A stretch of 64,000 nt of DNA from Hydrogenophaga sp. PBL-H3. Its GTDB lineage: Bacteria > Pseudomonadota > Gammaproteobacteria > Burkholderiales > Burkholderiaceae_C. This document shows positions 9,092 to 17,464 of this stretch, piece by piece; position 1 is the stretch's first letter, and every line of letters starts with the position of its first letter. The translations under genes and the position numbers were made by a program. The notes under the pieces were generated by a model that worked only from the letters and a program-made list of their open reading frames with translations, did not search any database and had not been told where the DNA came from. The stretch spans positions 496,001-560,000 of the forward strand of contig NZ_CP044972.1 of assembly GCF_010104355.1 (NCBI RefSeq), given 5' to 3'.

Positions 9092-9319
9092 GTGAAGTTT
9101 TGCAAGGCATTTCGGATCGCGTTGCCGGTGCTGGCGTTGTTGACGCTCACCGCCTGTGGCGTGGAGACCGTGGGTGCCGCCGCGACGGCGGGTGCGATCA
9201 AGCAGCAGGAGATCGAACAAGGCCGCGCGGTGCAGCAGCAGGTGCAGCAGCAACTGCAACACTCCATGGACCAGACGCAGCAGCAGCGCGCCGAGCAACT
9301 GGACCAGGCCACGCGCTGA
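9092..9319 (+). CDS. Small glutamine-rich lipoprotein
   Basis: A 75-residue predicted lipoprotein. The signal peptide ends in a lipobox LTAC with the lipidated cysteine at residue 22. The mature part is a short helical region very rich in glutamine (EQGRAVQQQVQQQLQ and on), likely a coiled coil in the periplasm. Start is the GTG at 9092, preceded by AAGGAG at 9080-9085. Function unknown; small lipoproteins of this style are common in Comamonadaceae. Confidence 0.75.
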   Translation: MKFCKAFRIALPVLALLTLTACGVETVGAAATAGAIKQQEIEQGRAVQQQVQQQLQHSMDQTQQQRAEQLDQATR

Positions 9320-9334
9320 ACGCGCCGCCTGGGC

Positions 9335-9820
9335 TCAGCGCCAGCCCGGGGCCTTCTTGAGCACGAAGTTCATCACCGGCTCGCCCGCCAGGCGGCCTTC
9401 GGCGGGTCGGCGAATGCCGCGCAATTCCTGGCCGCAGCCGCTGGCGGTCACGTTGCCTTCCCACACCGCGTCCATGGTCACGCCATCGGCGGATTCGTCG
9501 AGGTTGAATTCGCCGCTGGTCACGTCGCCGGAGACCAGGGCCTGGCGGTCGTTGCCAGCGGTGGAGCGCTTGAGGTTGCCACGCACGCTGCCCGGGTACT
9601 CGGGGTGGCGCTCGAACAGGAGCGCGCCGGTGGAGGTGGGCGTGGCTTCGCTGCCGCTGGTCTGTGGCCACAGCACAAGCTGCCACAGGCCATAGAGCTG
9701 GGCGGGCGCCATGTCGGCGGGCGGTGTGCAGCCCACCGCAGGGGCCTGGGCGGCTGCCGGCGCCATGACGACGAAGGTGATCAGAGCCGCTGACAGCCAG
9801 CGCGATGGAAGCATGTTCAT
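9335..9820 (-). CDS. Exported hypothetical protein
   Basis: A 161-residue protein with a clear signal peptide (hydrophobic core around residues 9-20, cleavage likely after AAAQA). The mature domain looks like a small beta-rich fold with conserved-looking tryptophan and glycine positions (LYGLWQLVLWP, ELRGIRRPAEG). The two cysteines could form a disulfide. The start codon overlaps the stop codon of the Rep helicase gene by 4 bases (ATGA), so it is translationally coupled to it; a functional link is not obvious. Confidence 0.75.
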   Translation of the reverse strand: MNMLPSRWLSAALITFVVMAPAAAQAPAVGCTPPADMAPAQLYGLWQLVLWPQTSGSEATPTSTGALLFERHPEYPGSVRGNLKRSTAGNDRQALVSGDVTSGEFNLDESADGVTMDAVWEGNVTASGCGQELRGIRRPAEGRLAGEPVMNFVLKKAPGWR

Positions 9821-11895
9821 GGGGCGATGTCGGTGGCCTTTTGCGCGGCCTGGTCGGTGGCGCGCTGGGCGAACTCGGCGCGCAGCGCACGCAGTTTCTC
9901 GCGCGGGTCTTCTTTCACGGTGTTCTGGTCGAGCGCCATCTCCTTGATGAAACGGCTGGCCTGGCCGGGGATGCTTTCGCGGCCCTTCTTGCGCCGTTTG
10001 AGCCAGCTCACGGCGAGCGTGCGCTGCGCGCGCGTGATGCCCACGTACATCAGCCGGCGCTCTTCCTGCAGGCGCTGCGCCATGTTCTCGGCGGCGGCGT
10101 CGCTCTGGCCGGGCTCCTCGTCCATCTTGAACGGCAGCAGGCCTTCGTTCACGCCGACCAGCATCACGTGGGGCCACTCCAGGCCTTTCGATGCGTGCAG
10201 GGTGGAGAGCGTCACCACGTTCTGGTCTTTCTCGCGTTCACTCAAGGTGGAGAGCAGGGCGATGGTCTGCACCACCTCCATGAGGCTCTTGCGCTCCGCC
10301 TCCACCTGCACGCCGGCCTCATCCTCGATCTGGCCGCCGCAGCGCCCGGCGACCCAGTCGCAGAAGTCCATCACGTTGGTCCAGCGCGCGGCCGCCACCT
10401 TTTCGTTGTCTTCGCTGTCGTACAGGTGTTTCTCGTACGCGATGTCCTTGAGCCATTCGGTGAGAAAGGCGCGCGCGGCTTCATGGCCCACGGTGTGTTT
10501 GGCGCGGTACTCCAGCTCATTCACGCTGCGACCGAATTCATGCAGCGTGGCCACGGCGCGCGCGGGCAGGGCGCTGCTGAGCGAGTTCGAGAACAGCGCC
10601 TCGAACAGGCTGATCTTGTACTGCGTGGCGAAGCTGCCCAGCGCTTGCAGTGTGGTGTGGCCGATGCCGCGCTTGGGCGTGGTGGCAGAGCGCAGAAACG
10701 CCGGGTCGTCGTCGTTGTTGACCAGCAGGCGCAACCAGGCACAGAGGTCGCGGATCTCAGCCTTGTCAAAGAAGCTCTGCCCGCCCGAGACCTTGTAGGG
10801 AATCTGCGCGCGGCGCAGCGACTGCTCGAACGAGCGCGCCATGTGGTTGGCGCGGTAGAGGATGGCGAAGTCGCGAAACTCCTTGTGCTGCGAGTTAGAG
10901 CGCAGGCTCTGGATGCGGGCCACGGCGCGTTCGGCCTCGTGGTCTTCGTTGTCGGCGTCCACCACGCGCACCGGTTCACCTTCGCCGAGGTCGCTCCACA
11001 GCGTCTTGGGAAACAGCTTGGGGTTGGGCCCGATCACGTTGTTGGCCGCGCGCAGGATCGCGCTGGTCGAGCGGTAGTTCTGCTCCAGCTTGATGACCTT
11101 GAGCTCGGGGTAGTCCTGGGGCAGGCGCTTGAGGTTGTCCAGCGTGGCGCCGCGCCAGCCGTAGATCGACTGGTCGTCGTCACCCACGGCGGTGAAGCGT
11201 GCGCGCTCGCCCACCAGCAGTTTCAGCAGCTCGTATTGTGTGGCGTTGGTGTCCTGGTATTCGTCCACCAGCACATGCCCCATCTTCTTCTGCCAGCGCG
11301 CGCGCACCTCTTCGTGCTCGGTCAGCAGTTTGAGGGGCAGCGAGATCAGGTCGTCGAAGTCCACGCTCTGGTAGGCGGTCAGTCGCTCCTCATAGCGGCC
11401 CATGATGGTCGCGGTCACGCGCTCGTTCTCGTCCCTGGCTTGCGCCAGCGCCTGGGCCGAATTCAGGCCCGCGCTCTTCAAGGCGCTGATGGCCCACTGC
11501 CAGCCGCGCGCGGTGGCGGCGTCGGTCGTGCCGCCGCAGTCCTTGAGCAGGCTGGTGATGTCGTCGGTGTCGAGGATGGAGAACTGTTTCTTCAGGCCGA
11601 GTGCCGCGCCGTCTTCGCGCAGCAGGCGCACGCCCAGCGCGTGGAAGGTGCAGATCAGCACCTTCTTCGCGTCGCGCCCCACCAGTTGCTTGGCGCGTTC
11701 GCGCATCTCGGCGGCGGCCTTGTTGGTGAAGGTGATGGCGGCGATGCGGTCGGCCGCCAGGCCGGCCTGGATGAGCCGGCCGATCTTGTGGGTGATCACG
11801 CGCGTCTTGCCCGAGCCGGCGCCCGCGAGCACCAGGCAAGGCCCCCCCAGGTGGTTCACGGCTTCAAGCTGGGCCAGGTTCAAGCCGTTGGACAT
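9817..11895 (-). CDS. rep: ATP-dependent DNA helicase Rep (UvrD family, SF1A)
   Basis: A 3'-5' superfamily 1A helicase of 692 residues that helps replication forks pass protein blocks. Walker A GAGSGKT ends at residue 31, and the segment CLVLAGAGSGKTRVIT is closer to Rep than to UvrD. Further motifs seen: AITFTNKAAAEM (Ia), VDEYQDTN (II), GDDDQSIYGWRGA (III), LEQNYRST (IV), TLHASKGLEWPHV (V) and YVGITRAQ (VI). The ATG at 11895 puts the N-terminus where relatives begin (SNGLNLAQLEAV); an in-frame ATG at 11943 would add 16 residues. The 3' end overlaps the next gene by 4 bases. Confidence 0.93.
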   Translation of the reverse strand: MSNGLNLAQLEAVNHLGGPCLVLAGAGSGKTRVITHKIGRLIQAGLAADRIAAITFTNKAAAEMRERAKQLVGRDAKKVLICTFHALGVRLLREDGAALGLKKQFSILDTDDITSLLKDCGGTTDAATARGWQWAISALKSAGLNSAQALAQARDENERVTATIMGRYEERLTAYQSVDFDDLISLPLKLLTEHEEVRARWQKKMGHVLVDEYQDTNATQYELLKLLVGERARFTAVGDDDQSIYGWRGATLDNLKRLPQDYPELKVIKLEQNYRSTSAILRAANNVIGPNPKLFPKTLWSDLGEGEPVRVVDADNEDHEAERAVARIQSLRSNSQHKEFRDFAILYRANHMARSFEQSLRRAQIPYKVSGGQSFFDKAEIRDLCAWLRLLVNNDDDPAFLRSATTPKRGIGHTTLQALGSFATQYKISLFEALFSNSLSSALPARAVATLHEFGRSVNELEYRAKHTVGHEAARAFLTEWLKDIAYEKHLYDSEDNEKVAAARWTNVMDFCDWVAGRCGGQIEDEAGVQVEAERKSLMEVVQTIALLSTLSEREKDQNVVTLSTLHASKGLEWPHVMLVGVNEGLLPFKMDEEPGQSDAAAENMAQRLQEERRLMYVGITRAQRTLAVSWLKRRKKGRESIPGQASRFIKEMALDQNTVKEDPREKLRALRAEFAQRATDQAAQKATDIAP

Positions 11896-11996
11896 GGGAA
11901 AAAAGGGGACGGTGAGCGCATCGAAAACAGAGCGTTGGATCATACCGGCAGGGGGTAGGCGCGGCGGGTGGTTGCCGCGCCTGAGACAATCACCCC

Positions 11997-12959
11997 GTGC
12001 TCAACATCCTGCTCGTCACCTTCCCGTTTTTTGCGCTTGTGCTGGCGGGCTTTGTGGCTGCCAGGCGCAACATGCTGCCGCTGGAGGCGATTCCCGGGCT
12101 CAACGGTTTCGTGCTGTTTTTTGCCTTGCCCTGTTTGCTCTACCGCTTCGGCTCCACCACGCCGATCACCGAACTGCTCGATGCGTCGGTGATGGGGGTG
12201 TACCTGCTGTGCGGCCTGGTGATGGTGGCGTTCGCGGTGGTCATGAGCCTGAACGCACGCATTCGCTGGAACGACGCCTCGATCGGTGCCCTGGTGGCGG
12301 CGTTCCCCAACACCGGTTTCATGGGCGTGCCCTTGCTGGCCGCGCTGCTGGGCCCGCAAGTGGCGGGCACGGCGATCCTCACGATCCTGGTCGACATGGT
12401 GGTCACCAGTTCGCTGTGCATCGCGCTTTCAAGACTGGACGAAGCCGAAGGCCAGGGTGGGCGTGCCATGCTGGACGCGGGCAAGAAGGCGTTGCGCGGC
12501 GTGCTGGCCAATCCCATGCCCTGGTCCATCATCCTGGGTGCGGTGGCTTCCGCGTACGCGGTCTCCTTGCCCAAACCGGTGGAGCAGACCGTGTGGTTGC
12601 TGGCCGATGCAGCCTCCCCGGTGGCGTTGTTCACCATCGGCGCGGTGCTGGCGCGTGCGCAGATGCGGTCGAACCACCCGATGCCGCTGTCGGACTATGT
12701 GCCGGTGGTGCTGATGAAGCTGCTGTTGCACCCGCTGCTGGTGCTGGCGGTGGGCTCGGTGGCGATCCGGCTCGGCGCACCGCTCTCGTCCATGGCCCTC
12801 ACGGTGATGGTGCTGGTGGCGGCCTTGCCCAGCGCGAGCAACGTCTCTCTGCTGGCCGAGCGTTTCGGCGCGGACAACGGGCGCATCGCCCGCATCATCC
12901 TGGTGTCGACCGCCGCGGCCTTCTTCACGTTTTCAGCCGCAGTGACCTTGATGACCTGA
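11997..12959 (+). CDS. AEC family auxin-efflux-carrier-type transporter
   Basis: A 320-residue membrane protein with about ten hydrophobic segments, arranged as two five-helix halves typical of the AEC/bile-acid-transporter fold. Family features include NTGFMGVPLLAALLG in the first half and the small-residue-rich LPSASNVSLLAERF segment in the second. Relatives export or import small organic acids such as malonate or malate; the substrate here is unknown. Start is the GTG at 11997. The upstream sequence GACAAT ends only a few bases before the start, so the transcript may be nearly leaderless. Confidence 0.88.
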   Translation: MLNILLVTFPFFALVLAGFVAARRNMLPLEAIPGLNGFVLFFALPCLLYRFGSTTPITELLDASVMGVYLLCGLVMVAFAVVMSLNARIRWNDASIGALVAAFPNTGFMGVPLLAALLGPQVAGTAILTILVDMVVTSSLCIALSRLDEAEGQGGRAMLDAGKKALRGVLANPMPWSIILGAVASAYAVSLPKPVEQTVWLLADAASPVALFTIGAVLARAQMRSNHPMPLSDYVPVVLMKLLLHPLLVLAVGSVAIRLGAPLSSMALTVMVLVAALPSASNVSLLAERFGADNGRIARIILVSTAAAFFTFSAAVTLMT

Positions 12960-12998
12960 CCGCACGCCCGGCCCCATGGCAGCGGCTCCCGCCAGTGC

Positions 12999-15122
12999 TC
13001 AGATCGCCAGCGGGTCCACGTCCACCGCAAAGCGGATCAGGCCACGCGCCTCGGGCCGGCTGCGGCTCTCCAGCAGCACCGGCTGCCATGCCGACAAAAA
13101 GCGCTGCAGCGCGCTGCGCGAGGCGGCTTCCACCAACAGCTGTGCGCGCTCCACGTTGGCCACGCGCTGGATGGTGAGTGGTACCGCGGGGTACAGGGTC
13201 ACGTCATCGAAGTGCGGCAAACCCACCGCCGCCTGCGCCGCCGCGTTCAGGTAAGCCTGCGCCGCCTGCTGGGTGCGGGCGTCGGCGCGCAGCAACGCCT
13301 GGTGGCCATAGGGCGGCATGCCTGCGCTCAGGCGCTCGGCCAGTTGCGTGAGTGCAAACGCCGGGAAATCGTGCTGTTTGAGCGAGGCAAACAACGGGTG
13401 CTGAGGGTACCAGGTCTGCACCCACATTTCGCTGGCAGCGCTCTGGGCTGCGTCGCGCCCGGCGCGCCCGGCCGCCTGCATGAGCAACGCAAACAGCCGC
13501 TCGGGCGCGCGGTAGTCGCTGGCGAACAGCCCCGAGTCGGCATTGATGCTGGCCACCAGCGTGATGCGGCGGAAGTCGTGGCCCTTGGCGATCATCTGCG
13601 TGCCCACCAGCACATCGACCTCACCGCTGTGCATCGTGGCCAGCTGCACCTCCAGGCTGCCCTTGAGGCGGGTCGAGTCGGCGTCCATGCGCGCCACGCG
13701 CGCCGGCCCGCCGTCGGGGCGGCGCGCATCGGCCAGCAGGGCCGCGAGCTGTTCTTCCACCTGCTCGGTGCCGCGGCCCACGGGCGCGATGTCAAGGTTG
13801 CCGCAGTCGGGGCAGGCGCGTGGCACGCGCTCGGTGAAGCCGCAGTGGTGGCAGCGCAGCGTGCGGTCGAGCTTGTGGAACACGCGGTAGGCGCTGCAAT
13901 GCGGGCAGGCGCTCTTCCAGCCACAGTCGTGGCAGGCCAGAACCGGGGCGTAGCCGCGCCGGTTCAGCAGCACCAGGCACTGCTCGCCGCGCCCGATGCG
14001 CTCGGTCATGGCGGCAATCAAGGGGGGGGCAAGCACCGCGCCCTTGGGCTGGTGGTTCATGTCCACCAGGCGCAGGCGCGGCAGCGCACCGCCCCCGATG
14101 CGCGCCGGCATGGCCAGCCGCAGGTAGCGGCCCTGGTCGGCCGCGTGCCAGCTCTCCAGCGAGGGCGTGGCCGAGCCCAGCACCACTTGGCAACGCTCGC
14201 CCGCCGCCATGGCATCGCTCTCCACCTTGCCCCGGTACACCGCCAGATCGCGCGCCGAGTAACGAGCGCCTTCCTGGCTCTTGTAGCTGGGGTCGTGCTC
14301 CTCGTCGACCACGATCAGGCGCAGTCCGGGCAGGCTGGCCAGCACGGCCATGCGCGTGCCCAGCACGATGCGCGCCTGCCCGGTGTGGGCCGAGAGCCAG
14401 CTGGAGAGGCGCTGGGCTGGCGTCATGCCGCTGTGCAGGCAGACCACCGCACCCGCGCCACACAGGGGCTCGAAACGCTCGCGAAAACGGGTCTCCAGCT
14501 GCGGCGTGAGGTTGATCTCCGGCACCATCACCAGCACCTGCGCGTCGGCATGGGCTTGCAGCGCGCGTTGTGTGGCCTGCAGGTACACCTCGGTCTTGCC
14601 GCTGCCGGTGGCGCCGAACAGCAGCACCGGAGCCTTCGCATCGGCCAGCGCATCCAGCGCCTGGCTTTGTTCGTCGCTGAGGTCGTGGCCAACCGCCACA
14701 TCACCAGCCGCCACATCAGCCGCCGGCACCGGCCCGTCCACGCCGGCTGCTCGGCGCCGCTTGAGTCGGCGCGCCAGTTGCACGTTGCTGAGGTCGCGCA
14801 GTTGCGGCGGCAGCGCGGCCAGGGCCACCTCGCCCAGACTGCGTTGGTAATACTGAGCGGCAAATTTGACCAGCTGGCGCCAGCGATCGTTGAGCGGCGG
14901 CAGGCCGTCGAGCACGCCGGTCACCGGTTTGGTTTTCGCTTCGGTCAGGCCTTCGGGGGGTACGGCCGGGCAGTCCCACACCACACCCAGCACCTCGCGC
15001 GCGCCCAGCGGTACCCGCACCAGCGTGCCAGACGCGAGCGACAACTCACTTCGGTAGGTCAGGTGGGCACCCACCCCGCTGTGGGCGGGGGTGGCCACCA
15101 CGACGCTGGGCCAGAAAGCCAT
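12999..15122 (-). CDS. priA: Primosomal protein N' (replication restart helicase PriA)
   Basis: PriA recognises stalled forks and reloads the replisome. The 707-residue product has the N-terminal DNA-binding domain, Walker A GATGSGKTE at about residues 169-177, the DEEHD box and the superfamily 2 helicase motifs. The zinc-binding insertion has eight cysteines in CxxC pairs between about residues 395 and 441 (CHDC, CPHC, CHHC, CPDC). The ATG at 15122 gives the usual N-terminus; the open frame extends further upstream but lacks recognisable sequence. The upstream intergenic region contains DnaA-box matches, which could tie priA expression to DnaA. Confidence 0.96.
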   Translation of the reverse strand: MAFWPSVVVATPAHSGVGAHLTYRSELSLASGTLVRVPLGAREVLGVVWDCPAVPPEGLTEAKTKPVTGVLDGLPPLNDRWRQLVKFAAQYYQRSLGEVALAALPPQLRDLSNVQLARRLKRRRAAGVDGPVPAADVAAGDVAVGHDLSDEQSQALDALADAKAPVLLFGATGSGKTEVYLQATQRALQAHADAQVLVMVPEINLTPQLETRFRERFEPLCGAGAVVCLHSGMTPAQRLSSWLSAHTGQARIVLGTRMAVLASLPGLRLIVVDEEHDPSYKSQEGARYSARDLAVYRGKVESDAMAAGERCQVVLGSATPSLESWHAADQGRYLRLAMPARIGGGALPRLRLVDMNHQPKGAVLAPPLIAAMTERIGRGEQCLVLLNRRGYAPVLACHDCGWKSACPHCSAYRVFHKLDRTLRCHHCGFTERVPRACPDCGNLDIAPVGRGTEQVEEQLAALLADARRPDGGPARVARMDADSTRLKGSLEVQLATMHSGEVDVLVGTQMIAKGHDFRRITLVASINADSGLFASDYRAPERLFALLMQAAGRAGRDAAQSAASEMWVQTWYPQHPLFASLKQHDFPAFALTQLAERLSAGMPPYGHQALLRADARTQQAAQAYLNAAAQAAVGLPHFDDVTLYPAVPLTIQRVANVERAQLLVEAASRSALQRFLSAWQPVLLESRSRPEARGLIRFAVDVDPLAI

Positions 15123-15207
15123 GGTTAGCGGGTCTTCCTCAGTCGAACTGTCGGAAAGCGGCGTAAGTCGTTGATTTGGCTCAGCATCGGGACATATCCA
15201 GATTTTC

Positions 15208-15216
15208 TGTGGATAA
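15208..15216 (-). promoter_or_regulatory. DnaA box (TTATCCACA)
   Basis: The minus strand reads TTATCCACA, an exact match to the high-affinity DnaA box consensus TTATNCACA. It lies 86 bases upstream of the priA start codon. Confidence 0.6.
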
Positions 15217-15395
15217 CTTTGTTGATAGATTCGGTTTCCGGTGCCGCAGCCCTTGAAAATCAAGGCTTTGCTTAAACTGCCTGCAAAAAAAGCAGATTAC
15301 AAAACCTATATGAATCAACAACTTGTGGCGGAATCCCGTGGGAGGCATGGCTTGCAGGGGTGTTCGGACATCATGGCGCACCGCAGCACAAATTT

Positions 15396-15404
15396 TGTGC
15401 ATAA
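15396..15404 (-). promoter_or_regulatory. DnaA box (TTATGCACA)
   Basis: A second exact match to TTATNCACA on the minus strand, in the same orientation and 188 bases from the first. Confidence 0.55.
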
Positions 15405-15552
15405 GTGACGCCTGTCAAGTGTGTTTTTCGGCATTTTTTGTGTTAGCGGCGGGCGCTACCCCAGGGTCATGACGGTTTCATGACGCCTTTCGTCTTACTG
15501 AAACGCCTGGGGCGCTTGCCGCAGCCCGCGCCCAAACTGCGGTGCAAGCTCC

Positions 15553-15580
15553 AAAAACGGGAGCGCTTCTTCCGCTCCCG
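15553..15580 (-). terminator. Terminator of hemE
   Basis: Read on the minus strand, CGGGAGCG pairs with CGCTCCCG (15580-15573 with 15565-15558) and is followed by TTTTT (15557-15553). It sits just beyond the hemE stop codon. Confidence 0.9.
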
Positions 15581-15586
15581 AAGGGC

Positions 15587-16690
15587 TCAACCGGCAGCGC
15601 GCAGGCGCTTCGAGTGGGTGTGCACCGCGTTCACCAGGGCCGACACATGCTCCGGCGGCGTGAACTGGCTGATGCCGTGGCCCAGGTTGAAGATGTGGGT
15701 GGCGCCCGTGCCCGGGCCCTGGTGGGGTTTGCCGAAACTCTCCAGCACGCGCGCCACTTCGGCGTCGATCTGCGCGGGCTGTGCGAACAGCACGTTGGGG
15801 TCGATGTTGCCTTGCAGGGCCTTGCCGTCCGGCCCTTCGCCCACCTGGGCGCGGGCCTTGGCCAGATTCACGGTCCAGTCCAGGCCGAGGGCATTGCAGT
15901 CCAGCGTTTTCATGTCGTCCAGCCACAGGCCGCCGCCCTTGGTGAAGACGATGCGCGGGATCACCACGCCCTCGTGTTCGCGTTTGAGCTGGGCCAGCAC
16001 GCGCCTGGTGTAAGCCAGGCTGAAGTCCTGGAAGTTGCCGTCGGCCAGCACACCGCCCCAGCTGTCGAACACCATCACGGCCTGCGCGCCGGCGTCGATC
16101 TGGGCGTTGAGGTAGGCGGCCACCGAGTCGGCGTTGATGGCCAGGATGCGGTGCATCAGGTCCGGGCGGCTGTACATGAGCGTCTTGACCGCGCGGTAGT
16201 CGTCCGAGCCGCCGCCCTCGACCATGTAGCAGGCCAGCGTCCAGGGGCTGCCCGAGAAGCCGATCAGGGGCACACGGCCATTCAAGGCCTTGCGGATGGA
16301 GGTGACCGCGTCGAACACGTAGCGCAGCTTGTCCATGTCGGGCACGGCCAGCGCGGCCACGTCGGCTTCGGTGCGCACGGTCTTCGCAAACTTCGGGCCT
16401 TCGCCCAGCGCGAACGACAGGCCCAGGCCCATGGCGTCGGGCACGGTGAGGATGTCGCTGAACAGGATGGAGGCGTCCAGCGCGTAACGCTCCAGCGGCT
16501 GCAGGGTCACCTCGGTGGCGTAGTCCACGTTGGTGGCCAGTCCCATGAAGCTGCCGGCCTTGGCGCGCGTGGCGCAGTACTCGGGCAGATAGCGACCCGC
16601 CTGGCGCATGAGCCACACCGGCGTGTGGTCGGTGGACTGGCGCAGGCAGGCGCGCAGGAAGGTGTCGTTCTTCAGGGGAGCAAAGGGCAT
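15587..16690 (-). CDS. hemE: Uroporphyrinogen decarboxylase
   Basis: HemE converts uroporphyrinogen III to coproporphyrinogen III in heme synthesis. The 367-residue product shows the family's N-terminal signature [15 protein letters not shown], the [13 protein letters not shown] region and the second signature [17 protein letters not shown]; the end contains FNLGHGI, also conserved. Length is normal for bacteria. The ATG at 16690 fits the family start. It lies 99 bases after the redoxin gene on the same strand and ends in its own terminator. Confidence 0.97.
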   Translation of the reverse strand: MPFAPLKNDTFLRACLRQSTDHTPVWLMRQAGRYLPEYCATRAKAGSFMGLATNVDYATEVTLQPLERYALDASILFSDILTVPDAMGLGLSFALGEGPKFAKTVRTEADVAALAVPDMDKLRYVFDAVTSIRKALNGRVPLIGFSGSPWTLACYMVEGGGSDDYRAVKTLMYSRPDLMHRILAINADSVAAYLNAQIDAGAQAVMVFDSWGGVLADGNFQDFSLAYTRRVLAQLKREHEGVVIPRIVFTKGGGLWLDDMKTLDCNALGLDWTVNLAKARAQVGEGPDGKALQGNIDPNVLFAQPAQIDAEVARVLESFGKPHQGPGTGATHIFNLGHGISQFTPPEHVSALVNAVHTHSKRLRAAG

Positions 16691-16789
16691 GGGGCGTCCG
16701 GCGGGTTGTCTGCGATGCAGGTCATTATCCGGGCTGCACCGCGGTGCGCTGAACGTGGGTGACAAGGCCCTTGCGCAGCGGGAATCCGT

Positions 16790-17410
16790 TCAGGCGGGCT
16801 GGTACTTGACCGAGCAACCGTAAGCCCGGCTGTTCGCCACGCTCACCGGCTTGCCCGCCTGGATTTCCGCCATGGCCTGGCGCACGTAGTTGGTGGCCTT
16901 GGGGATGTCGTCCGCACGGGCCGAGGCGATGCTGTCGATGCCGCCGGCGTACACCAGCACGCCCTGCGCGTTGACGATGAACATGTGGGGCGTCACGCGC
17001 GCCGCATACGCCTGACCGACCTTGCCGTCTTCGTCCAGCAGGGCGGCGGTGGGACTGGCTCTCTGTTCGGTCATCCAGCGGCCGAGCTGGGCGGGCGCCA
17101 TGTGGTCGACGCTGTCGTCGCGCGTGGAGTTGATCGCCAGCCAGATGGCGCCCTGGGCCGTGACCTCTTTTTGCAAGGCCTGCATGTTGCCCTGGTAGTG
17201 TTTCTTCACGAACGGGCAGCCCGGGTTGTTCCATTCCAGCACCACCGGCTTGCCCTTGAACTGCGACAGCTTCACGGGTTTGCCCGCCGTGTCCATCAGG
17301 GTGAAGTCGGGCGCGGGCTGGCCCACGCTGGCAGCCTGGGCGGTGCCGGGCAGCAGCAGGCTGGCGAAGGGTGAGAGGGTGGCCAGGGCGATGATGGGGC
17401 GGCGTTGCAT
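16790..17410 (-). CDS. Exported thioredoxin-fold redoxin protein
   Basis: A 206-residue periplasmic thioredoxin-fold protein. The signal peptide ends at AQA (about residue 26). The mature part has the redoxin/AhpC-TSA layout: PAPDFTLMD, GKPVVLEW and then NPGCPFVKKHY, where a thioredoxin CxxC would be. Only the first cysteine is present there; another cysteine is near the C-terminus (AYGCSVKY). The cis-proline loop is VTPHMFI. It starts 54 bases after the stop of the ScsB/DsbD-like gene, so the membrane protein may pass electrons to it. The ATG at 17410 is preceded by AGGAG. Confidence 0.85.
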   Translation of the reverse strand: MQRRPIIALATLSPFASLLLPGTAQAASVGQPAPDFTLMDTAGKPVKLSQFKGKPVVLEWNNPGCPFVKKHYQGNMQALQKEVTAQGAIWLAINSTRDDSVDHMAPAQLGRWMTEQRASPTAALLDEDGKVGQAYAARVTPHMFIVNAQGVLVYAGGIDSIASARADDIPKATNYVRQAMAEIQAGKPVSVANSRAYGCSVKYQPA

Positions 17411-17464
17411 GGTGATGACTCCTGACAGCGGATCCACAACGAACAAAGCGACGACCGCGCAGGC

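Larger units (their letters stand above)
15123..15552. other. Long, relatively AT-rich intergenic region between hemE and priA
   Basis: About 430 bases without a supported gene. It is visibly richer in A and T than its surroundings. It holds two perfect DnaA boxes in the same orientation, a short inverted repeat (CCTTGA/TCAAGG around AAA at 15251-15265), and several A or T runs. It must contain the priA promoter, but I could not fix -35/-10 hexamers. A 73-codon open frame on the minus strand has no family features and is not annotated. Confidence 0.7.

Noticed and set aside
9805-11958. 717-codon open frame on the plus strand across the Rep helicase
   Set aside because: Antisense shadow of rep; its sequence has no protein-family features.
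13212-15128. 638-codon plus-strand open frame across priA
   Set aside because: Antisense to a confidently assigned helicase; low-complexity HRQ-rich translation.
15251-15265. CCTTGAAAATCAAGG as another FNR-type box
   Set aside because: The half-sites are only 3 bases apart instead of 6, so it does not fit; it is a short hairpin.
15181-15402. 73-codon minus-strand frame in the hemE-priA gap
   Set aside because: No ribosome site, no family resemblance, and the strip is better explained as a regulatory region.
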